DNA of 64,000 nt from Undaria pinnatifida (taxonomy: Eukaryota; Sar; Phaeophyceae; Laminariales; Alariaceae), in NCBI GenBank assembly GCA_012845835.1, contig JABAKD010000010.1, positions 16,937,204 to 17,001,203 on the forward strand. Reading direction: 5' to 3'. A model generated the notes under the pieces. It saw only the letters and a list, made by a program, of their open reading frames with translations, was not told the origin of the DNA and did no database searches. Below, in pieces: positions 10,243 through 25,000 of this stretch; positions within the stretch are counted from its first letter, which is position 1, and each line of letters begins with the position of its first letter. Made by a program: the position numbers and the translations under genes.

Positions 10243-11072
10243 TTAGCCCGAAAACGGGCGGCGCTTAGGCCATTTCTTATGCAGTCGGATTCCGCCAGTC
10301 GAAAACGGCCCTTTTCGACTGGATTCTTCTGGTCCTTCTTATCGTCAGTCGAGTCGATTTTATAGTTTTTGTGCTCTTTCTAGAGGCGGTTGGTGTGAGG
10401 GAGTAGTGCTGTACAGCAGTCGAAATCGGTTGGCAGCCCTGTCCTTCGCGATTTCTCCGCGAGCAACGGCTCGGCGAACCCTCGTCTCAGCGAGTTGGTG
10501 GCTTTGGGCTTTAGCCGAAAGCCGCCAAAGCTACGTTCGTGGAGTTGCACTCAGCCGAGAGCCGCCAAAGCTACGTTCGTGGAGTTGCACTCAGCCGAGA
10601 GCCGCCAAAGCTACAGCAGCTGCAGGCGTTGTTGGCAGCATGGGATCGAGACCGCGCGCTGCTGCCGTCGTGTGATACACGCTGCTGCGAGCGAAACTAG
10701 GAATGCGCCACGCTGACTTGCTGCGAAAAGCAACAGCTGGGATAGCCAAGCCAGCGTCAGCGCCTTGTATGATACTGCAGTGTGGTGCTTGGTATGTATG
10801 GGTGTGTGGCCGTGTGGGTGTGTGTTTGGTGGTGGGATGAGCGATGCGATCGGTTCAAAAAAACACGCGTGTAAAACTTTTTCGACTGGAGGATCCAGTC
10901 GAAAAAGTCGAGCTTTTCGACTGGATCCGCCAGTCGGAATTCTCAGTCGAAAAAGCCTTTTTTCGACTGCGCAAGAAAGCCCGATTTGGGCTTCAGTTGA
11001 AAAAGGCCGTTTTCGACTGACAAACCCGACTGCATAAGAAATGGCCTTAGCCCCGCAAAAGGGCGGGGCAGA
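10243..11072. mobile_element. Nonautonomous DNA-transposon-like element with long inverted ends
   Basis: The left end (10243-10320) and right end (10985-11072) are reverse complements over about 65-75 bp, sharing AAGGCCATTTCTTATGCAGT and AGTCGAAAACGGCC, each next to a small GC hairpin. Inside the ends are many copies of TTTTCGACTGG and its complement, several forming perfect short palindromes around GGATCC (10880-10925). No transposase frame lies inside. Subterminal arrays of short inverted repeats resemble foldback or hAT-derived MITEs. Confidence 0.65.
10513..10615 (+). repeat. Tandem repeat, 40-bp unit, about 2.6 copies
   Basis: Unit AGCCGAGAGCCGCCAAAGCT followed by ACGTTCGTGGAGTTGCACTC, repeated at 10513, 10553 and 10593 with one substitution in the first copy. 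It lies inside the element with long inverted ends. Confidence 0.85.
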
Positions 11073-12879
11073 AATCGATGAAGTACGTCTGCACGAGCGA
11101 GAACCCCCCTCGGCGCTGCCGAAAATTCCGGAAGAAAAAGCACGCGCACGCGCTTGTTACCATGCTAGAGATAATTCGTTTACAGGGATCCCTCGAAAGG
11201 ATATTTCCAAGACCATCGTTCATCGCTCGTTCGTGTCCGCTTAGTCCATATGTCGGGGAAACATCTCGACTTTTCGATTTTGGGGATCCTCGGTACAGGC
11301 CACACTGCGTAAACATCCGCTTCACTGGCCGTATTTCATCACCTTACTGACCCTCACGAAGTTACAGCGCTTTTGACGCCGCTTGTGTCTAGTTGCTGTG
11401 TAGAGTCGGCAGAGCCTTGCTTAGTTATGTTTCCAAGAGGGTCATCTGCGCGCGTCTTTCGTTTTCTCGTTTGAAGCCGTCTGTATTCACGGGCAAACGC
11501 TTGAACTCCATGGCCAACTAATGGCCACTCGCGCCTCCTATTTACGCCCCCGCTCCTCCTCTGCTCCAAGCGCGGCTTGAACCACTCGCGCGTTCGACGC
11601 CGAGCGCAGCCGGGGCTCTTGCTGTCTCGCTAGCCGTTGCTGCTTGTCTCGCCCGGACGCACCACCAACGGACTTCCCAGCAAAAGAAAGTGCATCATCA
11701 TTGATGGCTTTTCACAGCAAGCAGTATACCGAAATTTTAAACGAAATCAATATTCGGAAGAACCTTTCGGGGGCATAAAATGGGCGAAAACAGTATCGGC
11801 CACACGAAGTGGTCCCTGTTGCCGGGTAGGGGTGTACCTGGACTGCATTCGGCAGCAACTGTACTGCACGGCGTACAACAGTAGTATACTACTAATAGTA
11901 GCAACCAGCAGCAAGGCAGACAGGGCACCTCCGCACACAAAAACTGCGCCAATACATTTTGTGTAAATTGGTTCCATCAGAGGCAGGGGTTCAACACGAA
12001 AAGCGGCGGAGGTAAGTTAAGGTGGTCTGGTTTGCTCACCCCGTGGATTGAGTTCGTCCGCGGAAGCAACACGCACCGAAGAAAGACATTGGGCAGGTCT
12101 CACAAAAAAACTATGCACGCATTCCGAGAACCACCACGTTTTAGTCATTCGTTGTTGGTGCCGCCCCGACCCTCTACGGACTCTTTCGCTTATCAAGGAG
12201 CCGCGAAAGACAGATATACCTTAGACGATACACGAAACAGAGCCTCAAACACGGATCGAACTCGATACTACCCGCGTTAGCATCCCCACCGCGTGAAAAG
12301 GGCCGTGAGTAGTGATTACACTATGTCGCTGTCGCACGCTGGCGAATAAATTTGTTTAAATTGCGAATTTCCCACAAAACTTAAAGCATCCTGCCGACCT
12401 CTCACTGTGCTGCTCTTCTCGACATCGCAATTTGTGGCAAAAACAAGTCGGTTAGACCTTCCGCTGTCGTACATACGAACAGAACAAACCAGGGGTTTGA
12501 AGGCGAGCGACGCACAACTCTTCAGTATCGCCGGCTTCACGTCGGCGGCTGACGCTACCACGTTTCGTTCAAAACAACGAAAGCGTTTCCTCCTGCCTTG
12601 CTTGCGTTGCTCTAACGTAACCGCCACTCCCTAGCTGAAACTGCAACGGAAAACAGCCAAAGTTGCGCAATTATTCGGGGTCAAGAAAAAGAAAGGATTA
12701 TACCGTAACCGCCGCTCTGAAGCCGAAATCGCTACAGATACCTGGTACAGAAAACGCGCGCAAAATAATTCGGGGTCACAAAAAAAACACGCGGCCGCGA
12801 AAAAATAAAAATGAAGGATAGCCCGGTCAAGTAGACACCCCATGCGGCGGGAATCAGGAGCACTCTTATAATAGCTCCT

Positions 12880-13020
12880 TCAATCGAAGCGGCAAACGGG
12901 CGCGGTCTTAGTGCGGTTGAGGTCTGCCTTGTGGCCAAACAACTCTCGAATGTTCGTGATGCCGTACTTGATCATCGTTGGCCGTTCCAGGCTCAGGCCC
13001 CACGCGATTACGCGCACGTC
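12880..13020 (-). CDS. FARSA: FARSA last exon: class II motif 3 and stop
   Basis: Reads [20 protein letters not shown], then [11 protein letters not shown] and a tail ending CRFD; TGA at 12882-12880. Acceptor TTGGCAG precedes 13020. Confidence 0.95.
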   Translation of the reverse strand, partial: DVRVIAWGLSLERPTMIKYGITNIRELFGHKADLNRTKTAPVCRFD

Positions 13021-16000
13021 CTGCCAAAAAAAGAATGAGGATAGCGAGAGCGGGGCGGGCAGTAACGAGCTGAGATAAACGATGAAAATATTGACCAGAC
13101 ATATGCGTTGTCTTTTCTATTCATCGGGTACCAGGTATGTTTCAAAAAACGTGCGGGGGGGGCGGGGGGGGGTATTGCTGCGCACCACGATAAGACGGCT
13201 TGATCTCCAAAACCTTCTACGAGTATCGTTTTGATGCTTGAGACGAAATTGTGACGATATGTTGGTGCCAAGAATTACGAAAGAAGCACAACGTCAGCCA
13301 CCGACATTTAGTCAGCTTTGATTGGTTGTCTTCCGTTCTCATTTGGGGAACGGTATGATAAAAAATACCCGAGACAGACAGCTCTTGACTGAGCTTTAAG
13401 TAATCTCACTACATTTAGCTGCGCTGTAACAACACGTGAACAACACCAACAACATTCACACAGAACCAGGATCAAGTCACCTTGGGCAGGCCCATGGGCA
13501 GGAGCATCTCCGGACGGAACATGCCGCTGTTGCCAATCTCCGTCCACTTCTTGAGGTCCGGGTGGTAGCCGAAGATCTCCATCGACGGCTCCGTGTACGG
13601 GTTGTACGCGGGCTTGAAACGAATCTGAGCACATACACCATAACCACAGAGCACACAAGGGCCACAGCGGATACGACCCACGTCATTCCCCAGCGATCAA
13701 AAAATTCTTCGTTTCCTCCAACAACGCGTAAATGACAGGCAGCGGAAACGATCCAACGTCAGTTCCCCACGCTCAAAACGCTTATTTTCTCCAACAACTC
13801 CGCCCAAGTGAAAGGGGGGCAATAAAAACTAAACCGTCTTTTCCTTTTTCCTCATCCCATCTGTTGTCTTTGTAATTTATCTCCAGCTCCTTTCATTTCG
13901 TAAATCAAATCCGGAGTCACGTAACAGCCCCCCCCTCCCTCTCCCGCCTGCGGTTGATGATACGCCTCCAAATATTGCCAGAAACTCCGCCTAAACAAAA
14001 AACATCAAGCGTTTCACTCGGTACACCTGCTGTACAGACGGACGGAAGGGTCGCCTCGTCCTACTAACAGGGACCGCCCGAGCATGGCAGCTATCCTTAA
14101 TAGAAGCAAGGTCTTTTAATCAAGTCATCCAAAGGACGAATTATTTGCCGAGACGAACGTAGGAACGTTCATGCTCTGGGGTTCCCGGGTACCAAACCTG
14201 GTCGTTTTGACTATACTTGGGTATGTACCCGGGTACAAAAGCTGTTTGTTTTCGTCACACTCGGGTATGTACAAGGGTACCAAGACTGTTTGCTTTCGTC
14301 ATATTCGGGTAGGTACCCAGGTACCCGAGAGTATATACCGTCATACTACTGTATCAATACACAAGTTCTTAAAAAAATTCACATCGCCGGTACCATCGTT
14401 TCCAACGTCATTATTGCTGCAGATAATTGTCCAATTCTGAGACCAAGCAATTGCGCCCCCTACGCACCAGACATGCACGGGTAACGTGAACCCCTTTCAT
14501 AGTGCCCGAAAAGTCCAGCTCTGACTCTTTCCAAGTATTAATAGTTGTCCTCCTCTTCACTTTGTGTATAACTACACGGGGGTTTGCTGTTGTGATTGCG
14601 GGGGGGGGGGGGGGAGGGGGGGGGGGTGGAGCAGCGAAAAAACAACACACGGATTTGCTGTCCTTGTGGCGGAATTTATAAGGCACAGCGCAAGAAAAAA
14701 CAAAGTGTTTCTTGCACCTGCGTGATTCCAATCCTGTGGAAGAAGGTCTTGATGACGCCGATCAGGTCTCCGAGGCAGAGGTTGCGGTCGGCGATCATAC
14801 CCTCCACCTACCGCAGCCAGGGGAATGACGGTCACGCACGGAAGCGGACACGAATGTAAACACGAGGCCACAGGCAGGGAATAGCTGTAAGGATTGGAGA
14901 TACGAACCGTTCCCACGACGACACAAGGTGGCGGATTGGTGCTTTCGCATAAGGATCGCAAAAATGTTCACACCACGCCGAAAGCAAGGAAACAATAGCA
15001 GGTTAGCAGGATATCGGGATGGTGGAAATATTCTGGCTATTTGGCCGCCTTTCTTCCTGGCGAGCGCACTCCACGTTGGCTCTCCACGCTGTGCCTTGGC
15101 TAGGAGCAACCTAATATATCTGTACGTGTTTTATTTGTCTTTATACCGGTGACTCCACTACTCCACTACTGTTCGCTCAACGGGTAAGCCCTCTACGCTT
15201 CATAGGGATCAACAAAAACTTTTTTAGGACACGTTTTGTTTACTCGACGTCACAAGCAGGGGAATAATGGCGGGGAGGAAAAACCCGCACTTTCCACACG
15301 ATGCCACAAGCAGAGGAACAACTAAAATGGCAAAGACGCCACAAGCAGGGACACAATCATAACATGACAAGGATAATAGGCACAAACCATTGATACAAAG
15401 CAAGCATCGGATGACAAGAGACAAGTGCGCGTCTGCCCACAAAGGAGGGCGAGACGCGACAAGACCTCCCTTCCTTCCTTCCTTCCTTCACCCCATACAA
15501 TGTGCTTGGGTGTCCGTCCCTGGTGTACTGTAGGTCGAGGCAATCTGTATTTCTGCCCACCCTTGCCTAAAAAAAATGGGAATCATAAGTATCGCGGACT
15601 ACCCCACCTTTACCCCAACCCCCCCCCCAATGAATAGGCAACACAATAGGCAACCCTATGAATAGGAAACCCCATGAATAGGCAACCCTATGAATAGGCA
15701 ACCCTATGAATAGGCAACCCTATGAATAGGCAACCCTATGATTAGACAACCCTATGAATATGCAACTATATGAATAGGCAACCTTACGAATAGGCAACCC
15801 GGAAATTACCACTTTAACCAACCCGGAAAAAAACGCTTCAGACAACCCGGAAGTGACCGCCTCAGGCAACCCGGAAGTGACCACCTCTGGCAACCTGGAA
15901 GTGATTACTTCAGCCAACTCGGAAGTGAAGACTATAGCCCACTCGGAAGAAAGTGATCACTACAGCCAAACCCGAACGTGGCCAATTGGTCAACCCGAAC

Positions 16001-19000
16001 GTGACTCCTCAGCCAACCCGGAAGTGACCGCTTCAGCCAACCCGGAAGTAGCCACTTCAGCCAATCCGGAAGTAACCACTTCAGCCAACCCGGAAGTAAC
16101 CACTTCAGCCAACCCGGAAGTAACCACTTCAGCCAACCCGGAAGTAACCACTTCAGCCAACCCGGAAGTAACCACTTCAGCCAACCCGGAAGTAACCACT
16201 TCAGCCAACCCGGAAGTAACCACTTCAGCCAACCCGAAAGTGGCCACTCCCGCCAACCTGGAAACAACCGTTGCACTACTGTACTGCCAAAAACAGTCCC
16301 AGACAAACTACACACAAACCTGTCCCATAAAGCACCCGTGTAGTTGTCTTACGAAAAGGTGTTGAGCCAAAAAAAACACGTACCGTACCTGGTGGAATTC
16401 GCAAAGGTGAGTGGCGTCCATGGTCTCGTTTCGGAAAACCCTGTCGACAGAAAAGTACCGCTTCGGCGTGAAACCGCCTTCTTGGTTGGCGAGGCGGTAG
16501 AGCATCTGAAAAGCGACGAGAGATATTATAACAGGCGTGGACGGGGGGGGGCAGGGATTTACGACGGCGCAAGTTACTTCGCCGCATTTCGCAGGCCGTA
16601 TACACTCAGTTGAGCCGCCGATGCCCATTGCTCCTTCCCCAACCCCACAATTAATGACGGCTTCGCGTAGTCAGTAGTTCGCCTCCCGCAAACAACCTGC
16701 TTCCCCTCCTTCCCCAACGTCACTATTACCGAACGCCCTGCGTAGTCATCAGTTCGCCTCCCACAAGCAACCGGCTACTCCCCCATCGCCAACGCTACTA
16801 TTAATGATCGCCCCGGCATAATCATTTGGCCCCCCTGCCGAAAACCCCTTGCCTGGCTAGAGACGGCGGTGGTGTGCGTCCTCAGCAAGTTCTTGGAAGC
16901 TTCTTCTCGCTTCCACTTGCACCCGTACCCCACCGATCCGAACCCGCCCCCAGTTTCGTGCGTGTCCTTCACGACCTCCAGGTACTCCTCGGGGAAGGAC
17001 TGCCATCACCGTTAGGGAGACAGGGCGACACAACCACAGTCGAAATCAACAAACGTCGCGGGGGGCGAAGGGGGGGGGGGGGGGCATCTTTTTTTTTCAT
17101 TAGAATTTTTCGTTCTGGAGGATGCCGAAAAAAACTTACCAAAGATAGCTTAACCCCTGTAGAGCCCCGCAATTCCTCCCTATACTACAAGTAAATGTGT
17201 CCCCAAATAAGGTTTCCAATTATAATGGCGTTAATCTCGCCACACTCAAGAGTTTACTAACCCGAACCTTAATGCCCTAGTTTGGTGTGTATCCTGCACG
17301 ACCTCCAGGTATTCCTGGGGGGAGGATTTTGATCACCATTAGTGCGACACTACCACGGACGAGACCAACACGCGCCACGAGGGGGAGGGGGGCGTACTCA
17401 TTTGTTGCTCGCTTTAGTCATTATACCATTGACCACGCATCCCTTTCGAGACAGAGCACCGTTCCTACTCCTAAAGGAGACACCTCCAACATTTGGGCGC
17501 TCATTACGCTTCTTCCATATACTACACAGAAATCGTTTGCTTATCCTGTCCCCGTCCTGTTTCGCCGTCTGTGGTCACCATATATCTACTAGGATAGCGA
17601 TCATTTTCTCGCTACTGTCTAGTCTACCATGTCACATTCGTCGAATTTCCTCATCTCCTCCAACACATCCCGTTCCACCTTGTATGTTTCACATTATCCT
17701 ACTTTGTGAGTCCTACTCTCTATTCTGCGCCACACGGGTACATTTGTGCACCCACGTCCTCCTTCCAACTACTGGTAAATATTTTTCTTATTTCTGGTAG
17801 GTCCAGGTCCCTACACGAAATGGCAGTTTCAGCTTTTTCGCGTAGTCCATTGGGCCGTGCAAATACGTTTTCATTCCATTATCGTCTCTCAACCCCCCGC
17901 ATATCTTTACGTGTTCTTCTCTTTCACCTCATCTATTAGCGCTAAACTTTCCCTTCTATTATTTATTTTACTCCTCTCTTGCACCCGCCAAACTTATCTA
18001 TAGACAGTAGTATTGAAAACATAACTAGGAATGTACCCACTTAAAACTTGAAACAAATAAGAGACGTGATGAAGTTGAAATGCCAATATGAAGTAGGGAA
18101 TTCGCCAAAAAAGAGGTTGACAGCCGCAGCTCATAGGGCTGTATGGGACAAAATAACAAGAGGGCGAGGGACTAAGATGGGACAACGTACCAGGTAGTCC
18201 ACAAAATGTGGGAGGCGTTAGGAGGAAACCAAGAAGAGACACTGCTGTGAAACAGAGTAAACCAGGCAAATACTTGATAACACCTTGACATATCAACCAC
18301 TTAGTCGAAGCTGGGCCCACAGTATGACCCATACTACGACAGAGACACACTTTTTCGCGGAAACGTTTGGTGAAACGACGGAGCTCCTTTAACCCTCTTA
18401 ACACCGCACTCCCGACATGGAGACAAAACACTAGGAGTTAGAATAGGAAAAAAACCAGGAGCTGGAAACGGCTTGAACCCATAATCGTCGGAAAATTCAA
18501 TATTTACTTATTATACGAGCAATTTCCGTTGTTTACCTATACATTATATTATAGAAATTAAAATACACTTCAGCTGTGAGATCGAATATTTTGCCGAAAC
18601 TCATCTTTGCAAGCTGTGTGTGATACTCCGATCGCGCGTATTACGGGTTGTGTGTCCTCATTAAGGATATATATCATATATATATATATTCTTAATGAGG
18701 ACACACACCCAGTAGTACGCGTGGTCAGAATATCACACACAGCTTGCAAAGATGAGTTTCGACGAAATTGTACAGCTGGAGTGTATTTTTGTTTTTCAAA
18801 ATATATAATGGGACATGGGATTGTTCATTGGGCAGTACTCCCCGCCTCCCCTCCCAAAGGGATGCGTTAAAGGAGATGAGTAAATTAGACGTGTGTGACA
18901 TGGATGAGTTTGGTAGACGCGAGAATAGAGAGAAAACGATCGCTATCCTACGAGATAAGAAAAATATTTACCAGCATATATCGATCCGGTCGCCCCGGTG

Positions 19001-22000
19001 GCGTATCAGGTTATTATCCTCGAGCCTGCTATAGGTCAGGTTCGTGAGTTCGAGCCCCGCCGAGTGCATACTCGTATAAATTCGTTGGAACTTTTTCTTG
19101 CGCACAAATTGACTTGCGGAAAGCGCGAGAGCGTGAGTAAGCAAAACTCGATGAAAAATCGACGAGCAGTGGGATTGCTGAACCCTATGCGCGATAAAAA
19201 TCGAAGGCAAGAACCGGGGGGAAGAAGGGACGAAACCTGTGACCACGGCTTGTCCAGAAGCTGGAAAGTAGAAGTGTGAAAAAAAAAAAAAAAAAGCAAA
19301 CAGTTTTTATGCAATATATGGAAACAGCGTGATGAGCACCCAAATGTTGGAGGTGTCTCTATTACGAGTAGGAACGGTGCTCCGCCTCGAAAGAGATGCG
19401 TGGTCAATGGTCAAATGACTAAGGCAAGCAACAAATGAGTACCCCCCTCCCCTCCGCCCCCCCCCCCCCCTCCGGTGCTCCGTCTCGAAAGGGATGCGTG
19501 GTCAATGGTCAAATGACTAAGGCAAGCAACAATTGAGTACGCCCCGCCCCCGCCCCCCGCCCCCCAAATCATGTTCTGTTCAAGAAGGTATAGTGCTCCC
19601 TCCTTTAGTGAGGACCTTCAGAAACAAAAATAGTGGACCTTTACCGTAGCGAGCGTCGTCTATCACACGCAACCCTCGGGAAACACGCCTCCCAGAAATC
19701 AAACACGTGCAACATCCATTCAAAAAGCACGTCAACTGGCAAAACCTCTTTGGGACTTGACTGCACTTGGATCAGATGCAGAGCGCAAAAACTGCCTAAA
19801 ACGACAGTGAAAAGTAGAGTCGTCCCAAGGCAAGGGTAGTTGCACTTTTAACACGGAAACGTTTCCCTGACCTTCTGGCCGGTTGAGCTTCTCAAGTGAA
19901 GAAGTACCGGGTAGTTTTTTTCTTTCCTTTTTATCTTCCGGCAGACGACGGGGAAAAAAAAAGCTTAAGCTCAATCAAGTACCGGCTAGCCTGATATTTT
20001 TACGAGTACATTAATGCTACTAATAGGCCTAGGGCATACCTGGTAGAAGTTTTGGCTCGGATTTTGGCGACCGAATGCCTCCGAGGTCGTGTTTCGGGTG
20101 ATGATGATGTTAACATTGTGCTCCTTATGTTGGAACCTCAAGAAATTCTTAGAATATGCTGCACCCTCACTGCGGCATGACCCAATACTCAATACGGCGT
20201 CGCACTCGGATCTACTACTGTTGTATTAATAGTACAGAGGGAAATCTCTGTAAAAAAAAACAAAGTGAGCTTTATTAAGCCGCTCGGACAACTGAGGCAG
20301 AAAGGGGGATGCGTGCGTCCGAACTATCAAAACGTAACGAGATACGCACGACACGACACGGGCGCAGGTGGTGATAATTGTTTCTGCTCACGCACACTCT
20401 TCCCGCGTGGAGGGTTGGGTTGATACGACCGCGCTTCTTTCTCGTGCTTTCGATTGCATTACTGTAGCTTGGTCCCCAAAGTGCTCGCAATAAACAAATC
20501 CGTACGTACGGCAAAGAAGGTGCGTCATGTTATCGTCGTCACACTTTGCTCCCAAAATATGGCTAAAATAAAAAAAAGGATCGGCTAAATTGGCGCATGA
20601 CTTGCAAAGTTGGTGCACGTCTTGGACTTGGTGCGTGGGTCCGGTTAGGAACTAAAAAAAAAAACGGCTAATAACAAAAGGTGCTCACCAGTGCTGATCC
20701 GGGGTCCTTGATGAAGAACGTGTCGTGCGCGTCTCGTGCCGGGTGAGACTGCTCAAAAATGATGACATCACATACCATGACATCACATGGTACCATATAA
20801 CATGCATGGCATTGCACGACCAGAGATGGGGCAAACAGGCGGCGTTAGAGGGGAAGGCGTGTTGGTTGGTCCGTTGGTCGCCATGGCATGGCACAACATG
20901 GCGCCACATGAAATAATATTACATGACATCACATGGTATAAATAACATGACGTTGCACAAGAGATGGCACGATATAGGCCAATCAAAAGGCGTCAGCGGA
21001 ATGGGGAGTGGGTCGATGGGTCGGTCGTGGGTCATGGGTCGTGGGTCGTGAGTCGGTGGGTCGATGGGTCGGTGGGTCGGTGGGTCGGTAGGTCGGTAGG
21101 TCGGAGGGTTGGTGGGTCGGTGGGTCGATGGGTCGGTGGGTCGGTGGGTTGGTGGGTCGGTGGGTTGGTGGGCCGGTGGGTCAGTGGGTCGGTCGGTGGG
21201 TCGGTCGGCCGGTCGGTCGGTAACTGTCGTCAACTGTGTGCGCTGATGGAAGGCACAAAAAAAAAAAAGTCGAGCGGTACATGTATCCGGCTCCACCCAG
21301 CTCAAAACGGGCCCTTGTTTTCCTATTAATAGTGATCGGTGTACTTAATAAACTCGCTTTCACCGTTTGCCAACTCCTAGAATCAACCTACACCCTGGTC
21401 AAAATACCAAGTAACGTGCCCCCATAAGAGCGCTTACAAACGGAGGCGTTTTGAGCCGAAAAACAAAACCCAAAAATGTAATCCAAGCCGAGATCGGAAG
21501 GATAAGATTCACTCTATCGGGTTGGCCGAATGTAAACACCGACTCACCAAGAGACAATATATTGTTTTTGAATTTTTGGGGCATCAGGGAAATTGAACAT
21601 TTCACGTGCCCTCGGGATTAAAATAATCGAGAAAGCAAACGCTATAGGTCTAAGCGAATAGCCGAAAAACGATTTCCCGCACCCGCGCGAGAGCCAACAC
21701 CACGCCGAGAACCGCAGCTACAAACGCCTCGTATAGACCACACACAGAAGACTGCGAGCAGACAATACACGGACAACATGCCGCTGGTGCCAGTCAATGC
21801 CGATTCCATCACCGTGGTCAAAATTGTCGCCCGTAGCACCGTTCCTGGTCGAATTGAGTGCTACTGTAGAGCCTAAAATCGTGTGTTGCGGCAAGCGATG
21901 ATGCTGCTAAGCCAGCACCCGTACTTTACTCAGCCCCATCTCGTGCTTCAGGATACCGGTGCCCTTGCAGCTGCGGAGTACGGGAGGCTAAGTGTGTCGG

Positions 22001-25000
22001 CATAGGCATACTCCCCTCCTTCTTCAGAGGCCGGGCGCCGCGTCTACGGCAGCTGGAGGGTGTACCAGTGCCGTTCTCCACATCGACCGCTGACTCGTCC
22101 TGGCCTTGTATTTTAGCTTTCGTTCTTCTTACGTTTGATATGTTTGGACACCCTCCTCCCCCCCCAAAAAAAAGACCAAAGTCCGTTCGTTTTATGTTTG
22201 CTCTTACGTTTTGTTTTTAGGTTTTGTTTGTCCTCGTTTGTACGCGCGCTAACGGGAGTGCGACGCTAAAAGGGTCAAATCACTCTATAAACTAATCGCT
22301 TCGCTTAAAACTGTTTCGTTTATATAAAATGAAAAAAAGAGCGGGGTTTCTCTCAGTTGGTGTGGAAGGGGTGTCCATCGGGGGTGGCGTTTCCCTTTTC
22401 TCACCTGAGGTTGGAACAGGCTGTCGAAGTTCCAGAAGCTGCTCTCCACCCACCGGTTCGTTGGCATCTCCTCGAATCCCATGAACATAAGAACTTTGCG
22501 GAACTCGGCTCGCACCTTAACGGAGACAGGCAAAAACGACGATAGAAAAACATAAACAGTGTTCTAGAGCAAATATTTCTGGCGAAACTAACGTAATAAC
22601 ACTACTTAAGCGGGGAAGGGGCCTAAACGACTACCACATAAACGGAAACGGTTGTTTAGCAGTATATCGGGGTCAACACGGTTTGTAAAACGAGTACAGG
22701 TACTCTACGTGGCTGCGAGTTTGATCGACTGAGTGGACGATGCTTAATTAAAGGCAAGAGCAGCGTGATATGTCGGCCGCGCGTGTTCAAGCAGAGACAC
22801 ATACAAAAACAATTCTGCCTTTGAAGCCATTGGGGTGACACGAACTGCACCCCCACATAGGAAGCATAGCGGTATTCTCTTGATAGCTCTGCGACACCGA
22901 ACAAACACCCAACAGCAACAGCAACACTAAGCGTATTCCGACTTACTTCGCACAATATCAACATAACGTAGCTCTCGCTTGTGCTGGTGGGTACAAGTAA
23001 CTGTCGTCAACTGTGTGCGTTAGCGGGAAGGAGAAAATCCCAACCCAACTCAACTGAACTCAACCCAACCCAGCCCAACCCAACCCAACCCAACCCAACC
23101 CAACCCAACCCAACCCAACCCAACCCAACAAAATTGCTTTGAGGTTTCGCATCATATCCACGAATCACTAAAAAGTGTTCTATTTCGGACATTCCGGTCG
23201 TCGGGCACGCACGCTGGACTGGGAAGGAGCCCCTTTTTTTGTTCTTGACGTTGTCGGAAATTATGCACTCGCTTAGCCCCTTCAGAGCCCCACAACCCTC
23301 GCTACGCGGGTTTCCAGCTGTGGAGGGGTCAACCCCTTTGGGACTTCAGCGAGAAAACATATAAAATGATCATGAAAATTAATTACAGGCAGCATCGGGC
23401 ACTGCCGAATGGGGATATACGATAAAATTGGAGCCCGAAGTCCGATACGGGCTCCCCAATAAGACGGTCTGAGTAAGCCGGTATCCCGACATAAGGCGGC
23501 CACAGTAGTGGCTTGCCGCGACTGGGGAGTTGCACTCACTGTATGGAATGACTGTGGTGACTTCGCCCAATAAGGCGGTCATACTCATCTGGCACACCAC
23601 CGGCTTGCTGGGAGCCCCGACCGTACACTAACGCAAAGGAGTCGTAGAGGACAGATGCGGGCATAATCCTACTCGTATTGCTCGCTAACACTACTCGTGC
23701 AGACGCTCGAAAAAGTCGCAATCGCCGTATTGTGGTCGCTATACTATAATCAATATATAATCAAGATATACAAGGGCCCCAAAGCGGTCAAGTACCTTGA
23801 GGAGGGGGTGCAGGTTTCCGCCCCCGCATGGCGCACCGAGCGTCTTGAAATTGTACTCCTTGAAAGCGGCGTCTTTCCAGCTGCCGCTGGCAAGCATCTC
23901 CTTCGTCAGCTCCGCCTGGCGTTTGACCCTCCTAACCGCGTACGACGCGCCCCGCGTCACCTTGAACGATTTGCGCGTCACCTACGACGCCGTTCGTAAC
24001 GCGGAAACGGCGCACAAGAAACAGAAACAAAAAAGAAAACATTTTTGTGACGCACGCTAGCCACGACAGGGGTCTTATACCACCAAAAAAAAAAAGAAGA
24101 GGTCCCACAGCTTCAAACACAAGTGTCTTGACCCCACCTAACAACACCGACTTTGACAAAAAAAGCAGATCTCTATCCCACCCAAACATTGATTTTGACA
24201 AAAAAATATAAGTTCAACCCCATCAACAATCCCATTGGCGTACGTACAGCTTGTATGTAACGAAAATTGTTGAAAACACAAAAGGTACCCAAACGATAGA
24301 ACACAGAGGTACTGCTGTAGCCCTATCCTATCGTAGCACTATAGTCTAGTTTGTTCTATTAATAGTCTAGTTGAGGAGCCCCTTCAGTCAGATTTTTTTT
24401 TTGCCGAAAAGAGATACTGCTGTACCTACCTCTTGCAATACCTACCTCTTGCAATGCCTACCTCTTGTAGCTCTAGCTAGTTTTAGTCTAATTGAGGGTC
24501 CGCGTCAGCCAGAAATGCCAAAAAGAGGTACTGTACCTCTAACCTATCATAGCACTAGTCTAATTGAGGAGCCCCGTCAATCAGAAACGTTTTGGCCAAA
24601 AAGAGGTACCGCACCCCTATCGAAGCACTAGAGGAGTTTGTTGTAGTCTAATTGAGGTGCCCCGTCGGTTAAAAACGTTTCGGCCAAAAACAGGTACTGT
24701 CCCCCTATCCTATCGTAGCACTATCCACAGTTTGTTCTAATCCAATTCAGGAGCCCCGTCAGTCAGAAAAGTTTTGGCTAAAAAGACGTACCGCACCCCT
24801 ATTGAAGCACTACAGTTTGCTCTAGTCTGATTGAGGTGCCCCGTCGGTTTAAAACGTTTCGGCCAGAAAGAGGTACTGTGCCCCTATCATATCGTAGCAC
24901 TATCCATAGTTTGTTCTAATCTAATTCAAGAGCCCCGCCAGCCAGAACGTAGTTGGCCAAAAAGAGGTACTGTACCCCTATCGAAGCACGCGTCATTCCG

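Larger units (their letters stand above)
8879..12879. other. Intergenic between convergent sigma and FARSA genes
   Basis: No supported gene. It holds a 40-bp tandem repeat (10513-10615), an element with long inverted ends (10243-11072) and a duplicated block near 12680 and 12767 around ATTCGGGGTCA. No polyadenylation signals could be assigned with confidence. Confidence 0.6.

Noticed and set aside
15640-16260. CRISPR-like array
   Set aside because: Repeats are contiguous with no unique spacers, in a eukaryotic intron.
15853-16365. 170-codon frame with NPEVTTSA repeats, possible surface protein
   Set aside because: The 24-bp minisatellite is open on both strands; it lies inside a FARSA intron with no signal peptide or conserved flanks.
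20919-21329. Frames with PTDRPTD or GSVGRWV repeats
   Set aside because: Translations of the octanucleotide array.
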